Origin: Methanobacteriota archaeon
Lineage (GTDB): Archaea > Thermoplasmatota > Poseidoniia > Poseidoniales > Poseidoniaceae
DNA length: 33,900 nt
Direction: 5' to 3'
Assembly (NCBI GenBank): GCA_002710015.1
Contig: PAOW01000004.1
Location: 1-33,900, forward strand
Position 1 is the first letter of the stretch. Each line of letters begins with the position of its first letter. A program made the position numbers and the translations under genes. Below are positions 28,979 through 33,900 of this stretch, one piece after another. The notes beneath the pieces are model-generated. The model ran no database searches. It was not told the origin of the DNA and worked only from the letters and a program-made list of their open reading frames with translations.

Positions 28979-29927
28979 AACTTTCCTCAAAAACTGTTTT
29001 AGCATGTTTTAAAACACTAGGTGGCTCTTGCCAACAAAGTGCATCCCATTGAGGATAGACAAGTTCAAATAATTCGCTTGTGCTTGGTGCTAACCTTAAC
29101 ATTCGTTCTGTTATTTGATTGTATTTGGATATTTGATTTGCAATATCTATGAGATTATCGTGCTTTAATTCATCACAATTATCTTGATTGTATATTACAT
29201 AATCTTGGTCATTAACGTATAACAACCATGGTGGTTGATTACCATTGAGTGCATATGCACCAGCCATTTGCCATACGTGGCTTACCTCAAACATACCAAT
29301 AGATTTAGGTAGACTTGCACTACTAAAGCCAGTCTTTGACCTACTATTTTTTCTCATCCATTTTGTTTTGAGTTCGCCTTTTCTATTGTAATCAGGCTTG
29401 GTAAAATAGGGGAGTATGTTGTTAGGCAATGGTTTGTAAATATCAGTTTCACCAATTACTTTGTTTTCTTTTGCAGTTGCCTCTTGTATTCCCATGATTG
29501 CATTTTTGGTAGTGGCTACTATTGTGTCCTTTAACATGTGCCATTTTTCTTTATCTTCACCACCATCCCATTCACGAGGGTCATAATTTTCGTAGGCACT
29601 TAACATCTCTTCAAATGTTTTACTTTCGTCAGCATTTTTAATTAATACTTTGTCACAAGCCTCTTGCACTAAACGACCACTAAGCATGGCACAATTGTCT
29701 TGACCATTCGTTTGGGGGTTTAGGTCGTCTAGGATAGTTTTTGCCCACTCACGAGCCTTTAAATCGCTATTATCGTGGGTATCCTTAATTATTTCCCATG
29801 CCTTGTTAAGTTGTGGTCTAACATAGCACTTATCAAATATAATTTTTGCACGGTCTTTACTCTTTGGATTGGAGTGATGCCCGTAGCCGTGCCGTATTGC
29901 CCACTCTTCTAATATCATGTCTACCAT
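28953..29927 (-). CDS. Putative RecB/lambda-exonuclease-like PD-(D/E)XK nuclease
   Basis: A 324-residue protein. 'LSGRLVQEACDKVLI' resembles the early GxxxHE helix of RecB/Cas4-type nucleases. Then 'IGETDIYK' and 'KGELKTKWMRK' supply D and ExK, and 'HVWQMAGAYALNG' fits the Q-containing helix after the active site. It would degrade one strand of dsDNA for recombination-based replication or repair with the annealing protein downstream. GAGG lies 7-10 bases before ATG. Its start lies within the preceding zinc-finger gene. Confidence 0.65.
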   Translation of the reverse strand: MVDMILEEWAIRHGYGHHSNPKSKDRAKIIFDKCYVRPQLNKAWEIIKDTHDNSDLKAREWAKTILDDLNPQTNGQDNCAMLSGRLVQEACDKVLIKNADESKTFEEMLSAYENYDPREWDGGEDKEKWHMLKDTIVATTKNAIMGIQEATAKENKVIGETDIYKPLPNNILPYFTKPDYNRKGELKTKWMRKNSRSKTGFSSASLPKSIGMFEVSHVWQMAGAYALNGNQPPWLLYVNDQDYVIYNQDNCDELKHDNLIDIANQISKYNQITERMLRLAPSTSELFELVYPQWDALCWQEPPSVLKHAKTVFEESYEKAKANV

Positions 29928-30045
29928 TTAATTCCTCATTCCTTATCTTAAAACATTGCTTACACATAAGTTGTTGGCGACTTGCTAACTCACCAACATT
30001 ACAAAACCTACAAATTAGCTTGGTCGAGTTCACCCTTGTATTCAT
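29857..30045 (-). CDS. Small zinc-finger protein overlapping two genes
   Basis: A 62-residue protein with 'ICRFCNVG' and 'LMCKQCF', a plausible zinc-binding four-cysteine set, and a basic C-terminus. It overlaps the HTH gene by 38 bases and the nuclease gene by 71. AAGG lies about 10 bases upstream of ATG. Dense overlap with paired CxxC supports it, but a chance frame is possible. Confidence 0.5.
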   Translation of the reverse strand: MNTRVNSTKLICRFCNVGELASRQQLMCKQCFKIRNEELNGRHDIRRVGNTARLRASLQSKE

Positions 30046-30244
30046 AGTTTGCGTACCTTACTTTGTTTCCAAACCTGTCTTTTGATGTTTCCATATGCGT
30101 AACAATGTCATATTTTTCACGTAATACTAATATGATTGCACTTAGTCTCATGCTACCATATTGCTTGTAAGCATCAACTGGTGTTATAAATTTATGTTTC
30201 TTTAAGTGGCTCAAAACCTTGAATGTTTTTGTATCGAGTTTCAT
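30008..30244 (-). CDS. HTH_39-like regulator, first gene of leftward unit
   Basis: A 78-residue protein. 'VLSHLKKHKFITPVDAYKQYGSMRLSAIILVLREKYDIVT' is the winged/helix-turn-helix pattern of the HTH_39 family, and 'DRFGNKVRYANY' its usual beta hairpin. It is transcribed from the leftward promoter that shares its palindrome with the promoter of the Cro-like gene, so it is a candidate early regulator. Confidence 0.8.
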   Translation of the reverse strand: MKLDTKTFKVLSHLKKHKFITPVDAYKQYGSMRLSAIILVLREKYDIVTHMETSKDRFGNKVRYANYEYKGELDQANL

Positions 30245-30276
30245 AATGTGTCCTTTTTGGTTATGGTTTACATTAA

Positions 30277-30305
30277 CATATAATGCTATTGACTTATTGT
30301 GTCAA
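30277..30305 (-). promoter_or_regulatory. Leftward promoter of the divergent pair
   Basis: On the minus strand TTGACA, 17-bp spacer, TATATG, about 35 bases before the HTH_39 start. The -35 box is one arm of the palindrome TTGAC-N7-GTCAA shared with the rightward promoter. Confidence 0.8.
30289..30305. promoter_or_regulatory. Candidate operator TTGAC-N7-GTCAA
   Basis: A perfect 5+5 palindrome with a 7-bp centre, covering the -35 boxes of both divergent promoters. It is a natural binding site for a dimeric HTH protein such as the adjacent Cro-like product, or for the HTH_39 product. Confidence 0.55.
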
Positions 30306-30317
30306 GTGTCTTATATA
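30289..30317 (+). promoter_or_regulatory. Rightward promoter of the divergent pair
   Basis: TTGACT, 17-bp spacer, TATATA, about 35 bases before the Cro-like start. Its -35 box is the other arm of the palindrome. RNA polymerase should not be able to occupy both promoters at once. Confidence 0.78.
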
Positions 30318-30349
30318 GATAACATTAGAAACACACAAAAGGTATAGTT

Positions 30350-30559
30350 ATGACGTTAAATGAATGGCGATTAAAAAGGTCTTATTCATATCGCAAGTTA
30401 GCCAAGATTCTAGGGGCTGGTGGTGCTACTACAATACGTAGATGGTGCTTACCCAAGGAACACCCACAAAGTCTTGTGCCTAGTCAAAAATACATGACCA
30501 TGATTGTTGATATTAGTAATGGCGAGGTCATGCCAAACGACTTTTACATAACAAGATGA
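30350..30559 (+). CDS. Cro-like helix-turn-helix regulator
   Basis: A 69-residue protein. 'LNEWRLKRSYSYRKLAKILG' followed by 'ATTIRRWCLP' is a helix-turn-helix, and the ending 'DISNGEVMPNDFYI' is the typical tail of small Cro/CI-type repressors. It is first in the rightward unit from the divergent promoter, coupled by ATGA to the nuclease gene. Likely represses the palindrome-containing promoters. Good call at fold level. Confidence 0.82.
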   Translation: MTLNEWRLKRSYSYRKLAKILGAGGATTIRRWCLPKEHPQSLVPSQKYMTMIVDISNGEVMPNDFYITR

Positions 30560-30894
30560 AAAATGAGGAACGATTACAAACCCAAGTGGTCGAGTATCTA
30601 AAGTATGCCTTGCCAAAGGATAGTTTTTTTCACCACTCACCTAACGAGGGTAGGCGACACGTTAACTTTATGGTCAAGCTAAAGAAAATGGGGTTTAAAG
30701 CTGGTTTTCCTGATATAGTAATATGGGTAAAGGGTAAGCCAACCTTGTTTATTGAGTTAAAGGTGGGAAAGAATAAACTTACACAAAACCAAATTGATGT
30801 AAGAGATACTTTGTTGTCTTTAGGTCACAAGTATTGTGTGGCTTACAATTTGATTGACGTAGATAATTTTTTGAAAAAAGAGTTGACAACATGA
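30556..30894 (+). CDS. VRR-NUC domain nuclease
   Basis: A 112-residue stand-alone VRR-NUC nuclease. 'NEERLQTQVVEYLKYALP', 'HHSPNEGRR', 'GFPDIVIWVKGKPTLFIELK' (catalytic D and ExK) and 'LTQNQIDVRDTLLSLGH' are in family order. Such phage enzymes are structure-specific endonucleases (junction resolvase-like), perhaps used to trim replication or packaging intermediates. ATGA couplings on both sides. Confidence 0.88.
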   Translation: MKNEERLQTQVVEYLKYALPKDSFFHHSPNEGRRHVNFMVKLKKMGFKAGFPDIVIWVKGKPTLFIELKVGKNKLTQNQIDVRDTLLSLGHKYCVAYNLIDVDNFLKKELTT

Positions 30895-31229
30895 GTGATG
30901 ATAAAGATAATCGAGTTTACTCGACAAGCACTGCAAAGCATAGCAAAGCTACTAGCAATGCAGATAGCACTGCATTAAATTTACTGAGAATAAATAATAT
31001 AATAAATAGCACTGCTAAGAACACAAACTTTCGCTATAAAAAACGTGTGAGTGATAGCAAATTTGACCCTGTGAGAGAGTTAGAACGTAGGGTATTAGAT
31101 AAACTTAGACCAATGTATAGTTGGGAAAATTTTAAAGAATTAATGATTGCTATAAATTCATTGACTAACTTTGAAAAAATGGAATATCTACGCAAGTTAG
31201 AAATTAACTTGAAAAACATGAATAAATAA
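30891..31229 (+). CDS. Hypothetical protein before terminase genes
   Basis: A 112-residue protein with a Ser/Thr/Asn-rich disordered N-terminus and a helical C-terminus ('WENFKELMIAINSLTNFEKM'). It starts inside the VRR-NUC stop (ATGA). Not recognised. Its position as last gene before the late block would suit a late regulator or antiterminator, but no motif shows that. Confidence 0.65.
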   Translation: MSDDKDNRVYSTSTAKHSKATSNADSTALNLLRINNIINSTAKNTNFRYKKRVSDSKFDPVRELERRVLDKLRPMYSWENFKELMIAINSLTNFEKMEYLRKLEINLKNMNK

Positions 31230-31265
31230 TCTAACTTTGATTACGTAAAGGGTGTTAGGAAAGTT

Positions 31266-31290
31266 AATTAAGATTTTCGCCTTAATTTTT
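31266..31290 (+). terminator. Weak terminator before terminase genes
   Basis: AATTAAG / CTTAATT stem with an eight-base loop (ATTTTCGC) and a short T-run. AT-only except for one pair, so termination would be weak and likely overridden for late transcription. Confidence 0.45.
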
Positions 31291-31343
31291 AGTACACTTT
31301 AGGTAATCCTCCCCTTATGCCCTTTACACTTAGAGGGTATTGT

Positions 31344-31757
31344 ATGGCAAGAAAACCAAGAATAACAAAAGCACAAATGACACATATTTGTGACTTACTT
31401 TGTGATGGCAAAAGCCTAACCTCAATTTGTGACAATGATTCCACGTTACCTAGCTGGAGAACCTTTTTACGTCATGTTAAAGAGGATGAAACTGCTTATG
31501 AGCAATATAGAACTGCACGTACTTTACAATGTGAGGTGATGAGGGATGCTATAATTGATTTGGTAGAGAAACCATTGCCAACTGACCCTAAGTTAGCAAT
31601 GGCTGAGGTACAAAGACGTAGGCTAGAGGCTGACCATAAAGACAAGCATATTCGCCAAATGCAACCAAGTGGACTTAGAAACAAGCCAGAAGATACACAA
31701 AATGGTAGTGGAAAGGTCACTTTAATTTGGGGCAATGCTCATGTCGAAACAACGTAA
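31344..31757 (+). CDS. Terminase small subunit (Sf6-like)
   Basis: A 137-residue DNA-recognition subunit of the packaging motor. The ATG at 31344 (MARKPRITKAQM) is preferred over 31317: AGAGGG precedes it and the alignment-like start of this family is 'M..KPRITKA'. 'ICDLLCDGKSLTSICDND' is the helix-turn-helix and 'FLRHVKEDETAYEQYRTAR' the following helix, as in Sf6-type small terminases. Overlaps the next small frame. Confidence 0.88.
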   Translation: MARKPRITKAQMTHICDLLCDGKSLTSICDNDSTLPSWRTFLRHVKEDETAYEQYRTARTLQCEVMRDAIIDLVEKPLPTDPKLAMAEVQRRRLEADHKDKHIRQMQPSGLRNKPEDTQNGSGKVTLIWGNAHVETT

Positions 31758-32079
31758 GTCATTGATATTAAAAGATTGTGTAGCTAAGAATGTGTGTGAG
31801 TTAAGGCAAAGTGTCAGCAATCACGCACACGAGGATGACAATGCTAATGATACGCACAATCACTTGCAAAATTACATAATAGATATTATGCGACAAACAG
31901 AATGTAATAAAAACAATGACTTAGCTTTTACCAAGGCAAAAACTATCACGTATGCGACCCCACCGTACGTTTTTTTTCGCAAAGTGACCGACCCCCCGTA
32001 CCCCCCAAAACTGGTCGCACCCTCTATAACGCATAATAGACTTGTGAGAGTGTCTAACCCACATTGTGAGTGTTCATAG
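31741..32079 (+). CDS. Hypothetical frame between TerS and TerL
   Basis: A 112-residue frame from ATG 31741 (31735 is also possible). The first 70 residues look protein-like (helical, charged, Asn/His-rich); the rest runs through a C-rich, repeat-bearing stretch and is dominated by Pro/Tyr/Val, suggesting that DNA function rather than protein constrains it. No family recognised. May be shorter in reality or non-coding in its second half. Confidence 0.4.
   Translation: MSKQRKSLILKDCVAKNVCELRQSVSNHAHEDDNANDTHNHLQNYIIDIMRQTECNKNNDLAFTKAKTITYATPPYVFFRKVTDPPYPPKLVAPSITHNRLVRVSNPHCECS
31953..32019. other. Candidate packaging (cos/pac) site
   Basis: A C-rich island in AT-rich DNA directly before terL. 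It contains an inverted pair TGCGACC (31953) / GGTCGCA (32013), an imperfect direct repeat CGACCCCACCGTAC (31955) and CGACCCCCCGTAC (31989), and a T8 tract between them. Terminase recognition sites often lie in or beside terS/terL. Assignment is by position and structure. Confidence 0.4.
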
Positions 32080-33386
32080 TGCAAATAGAGATTCCCTACA
32101 CTCCACGACCCTTACAAGCCGAGTTACATGAGGCTTTGGACAAACATAGATGGGCAGTGGTCGTTTGTCATAGAAGATTTGGTAAAACAGTTATGGCGAT
32201 AAACCATTTGTTACGTCATGCAGTTCTTTGTGAAAAACCAAATCCAAGAGTTTCGTATATTGCACCCACGTTTACACAAGCCAAACGTATTGCTTTTGAT
32301 TATTTAAAAGTTTTCGCAGAAAAAATACCAATGGTACGTTTTCACGAAACTGAATTAAGGTGCGATTTGCCTAATGGTGGTCGTATCCAATTGCTAGGGG
32401 CAGAAAATCCATCAAGCCTACGAGGTATTTATTTAGATTATTGTGTACTTGATGAAAGTGCAGATATGCCCGAAAGCCTTTTTCCTGAGGTAATAAGACC
32501 AGCTTTGGCAGATAGGAAAGGGGGTGCATTGTTTATTGGAACACCAAGAGGGCAAAATAGTTTTTATGATTTATACGAAAGTGCAAAAGCTACAGAGGGT
32601 TGGTACACAAAAACATTTAAGGCAAGTGAAACAAAAATTTTAGATGATGAAGAGTTAAATGCTAGTAAGAGCATGATGACAAAAGACCAATACGACCAAG
32701 AATTTGAATGTAGTTGGGTTGCTAACGTGGCTGGTAGTATCTATGGCAAGTACCTAGCAACAGCCATGGAAGAGGGTAGAATTACAAAAGTGCCTTACGA
32801 AAGAGGTGCAAAAGTCGATACATTTTGGGATTTGGGTATAGGGGATAGTACCGCGATAATTTTTGCACAAAAGATTGGTAGAGCAATCCATATTATTGAT
32901 TATTTTGAGGCAAGGGGTGAGGGTCTTGATTTTTATGCTAAAATATTGCAAAATAAGAGTTATTTGTACGATTCTCACTATGCACCACACGATATTGATG
33001 TAAGAGAGTTGGGTACAGGCAAGAGTAGAAGAGAAATAGCATGGGAGTTAGGCATAAATTTTAGGGTTGTACCTAAACTACCCATAGAGGATGGAATACA
33101 TGCTGGTCAAATTACGTTATCACGTTGTTGGTTTGATAAAGAAAACACGAAACCTCTTTTGGAGTGCCTACGACAATATCACAGGGCATATAATGAACGT
33201 CTTAGGTCGTTTCACAAAAAACCAGTCCACGACTGGTCAAGCCACGGTGCAGATGCGTTTAGATACCTTGCAACAGGAATACGAGAAACAAAAACGTGGC
33301 AAGAAAAAGCACCCCAAAGGATTGCAGAAAGCACGTATGACCCGTTCAACCAACAAGGGGAAAAAGAAATAGGAGTAGTTTTATGA
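32079..33386 (+). CDS. Terminase large subunit
   Basis: A 435-residue ATPase-nuclease that pumps DNA into the procapsid. 'VVVCHRRFGKT' is Walker A, 'YCVLDESAD' Walker B with catalytic Glu, and 'FIGTPRGQNSFYDLY' the coupling motif. The RNase H-like nuclease follows, with Asp in 'DLGIGDSTAI' and 'HGADAFRYLATG' near the end. Length is typical. The GTG at 32079 overlaps the previous stop (TAGTG); a GTG at 32070 would add three residues. Neither start has a strong RBS. Confidence 0.93.
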   Translation: MQIEIPYTPRPLQAELHEALDKHRWAVVVCHRRFGKTVMAINHLLRHAVLCEKPNPRVSYIAPTFTQAKRIAFDYLKVFAEKIPMVRFHETELRCDLPNGGRIQLLGAENPSSLRGIYLDYCVLDESADMPESLFPEVIRPALADRKGGALFIGTPRGQNSFYDLYESAKATEGWYTKTFKASETKILDDEELNASKSMMTKDQYDQEFECSWVANVAGSIYGKYLATAMEEGRITKVPYERGAKVDTFWDLGIGDSTAIIFAQKIGRAIHIIDYFEARGEGLDFYAKILQNKSYLYDSHYAPHDIDVRELGTGKSRREIAWELGINFRVVPKLPIEDGIHAGQITLSRCWFDKENTKPLLECLRQYHRAYNERLRSFHKKPVHDWSSHGADAFRYLATGIRETKTWQEKAPQRIAESTYDPFNQQGEKEIGVVL

Positions 33387-33652
33387 GTTTTTTACGACCC
33401 AAGGTAACAGTAAATCCACCTGAAATACCACCACCACCACCCGCAGTGCCAATGAAACCTGTTACTCCAAAGGCGGCGACTGAGGTTGAGAAAAAAAGAA
33501 CTGATAAAAAACGTGTAGCTACTGAGGATACCATTTTGACAGGTCCTAAAGGGGTTTTAGAAGAAGCTCCATTGTCTTTTGCAAGTCTTATGAGTACGGC
33601 TGACATGAAAAAGATGGAAAATTTTTTAACAAATGGTAAAACGAAATATTAA
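33383..33652 (+). CDS. Small Pro-rich protein between terminase and portal
   Basis: An 89-residue protein with a Pro-rich N-terminus ('NPPEIPPPPPAVPMKPV'), a Lys-rich middle and a helical end ('STADMKKMENFLTNGK'). It is coupled by ATGA to terL. Similar short proteins lie before the portal in related podophages; an assembly role is guessed. Confidence 0.75.
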   Translation: MSFLRPKVTVNPPEIPPPPPAVPMKPVTPKAATEVEKKRTDKKRVATEDTILTGPKGVLEEAPLSFASLMSTADMKKMENFLTNGKTKY

Positions 33653-33664
33653 GGGAGTGTAAAT

Positions 33665-33900
33665 ATGCCAACTGAAACAACCGCAGAAGACCAACAAAAT
33701 ATTGCTACGCAAAACACCAATAGAAAAGTCCAAACAAATCTAAAAATGACAGATGAGGAGTTGGATACTATTGGTACAACCAATGTAACTCAACAAAATG
33801 CAAAGTCATTGACGGATGAGATGAGGAACAACAAACCTAATTACTCAGGTCCTTTTGGTGTTCCTACCCCTGTTACGGGTGCAATGAACGTAATGGCTAA
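33665..33900 (+). CDS. N-terminal fragment of a hypothetical head protein
   Basis: Starts at ATG 33665 behind GGGAG and runs off the window after 78 codons (MPTETTAEDQQNIATQNTNR...). Gln/Asn/Thr-rich and probably disordered at the start. It lies where the gene just before the portal is expected. If the genome is circular, its remainder and the portal N-terminus lie in the missing piece. Confidence 0.7.
   Translation, partial: MPTETTAEDQQNIATQNTNRKVQTNLKMTDEELDTIGTTNVTQQNAKSLTDEMRNNKPNYSGPFGVPTPVTGAMNVMA

Noticed and set aside
33091-33372. 93-residue plus-strand ORF within terL
   Set aside because: Out-of-frame shadow of the conserved nuclease domain of the large terminase.
1-33900. tRNA genes, CRISPR arrays, insertion sequences, integrase/attachment site
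   Set aside because: None recognised. The 27.1 kb structured RNA lacks a T-arm GTTCGA-type signature and a cloverleaf, and no regularly spaced repeats or transposase motifs were found.

Overview
This window looks like most of the genome of a small, AT-rich, T7/BPP-1-type podovirus, probably marine. The order terminase - portal - Bbp19-like protein - scaffold - capsid - decoration protein - tail tubular proteins A and B - internal virion proteins - T7-type fibre is diagnostic. I see no DNA polymerase, primase, helicase, RNA polymerase, integrase, tRNA or CRISPR array. The host is inferred: low G+C, many tiny ORFs, a M15 endolysin and roughly 34-35 kb of sequence recall HTVC010P-type pelagiphages (SAR11). 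I cannot test this. The first gene is a portal without its N-terminus. The last is a gene fragment lying just upstream of where a portal would start, so the window is probably a circular or permuted genome minus a short piece.

Layout. (A) Late genes, + strand, run from about 31.3 kb to the end and continue from 1 to 21.6 kb. They comprise TerS, a putative packaging site, TerL, portal, Bbp19-like protein, scaffold, capsid, decoration protein, a strong terminator, an RCC1-propeller fibre, tail tubes A and B, a GNAT-like protein, four internal virion proteins (two with polyvalent-protein-like domains), a T7-type fibre, membrane/lysis genes with a M15 endolysin, and very basic microproteins. (B) A leftward cluster of five small genes spans 22.86 to 21.57 kb. 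(C) A rightward early accessory block spans 23.05-27.71 kb. It is cut into transcription units by promoters and terminators and holds a papain-like protein, an ART-like protein, zinc-binding proteins, a Mom-like DNA modification enzyme, DUF6378- and DUF2958-like proteins and a structured RNA. (D) A leftward recombination/replication module spans 30.24 to 27.71 kb: HTH_39 regulator, zinc-finger protein, RecB-like nuclease, small membrane protein, putative annealing protein and SSB-like protein. (E) A rightward unit encodes a Cro-like regulator, a VRR-NUC nuclease and an unknown protein, and leads into the terminase genes.

Regulation is unusually legible. Seven near-identical sigma70-like promoters (TTGAC, exactly 17 bp, TATATT) lie only in the early half. 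Their spacers repeat a GAC triplet one helical turn after the -35. Two are divergent and share a palindrome between the Cro-like and HTH_39 genes, like a lambda-type switch. One early terminator has a large loop complementary at 12 of 13 positions to the ribosome-binding leaders of two early transcripts.

Other points of note: GATC (and apparently GGCC) is absent on reading; a Mom-like enzyme is followed by a Com-sized zinc ribbon; a small protein ends in a canonical beta-clamp-binding motif; and a virion protein carries a RelA/SpoT-like region. All family assignments come from reading the protein sequences, not from searches.
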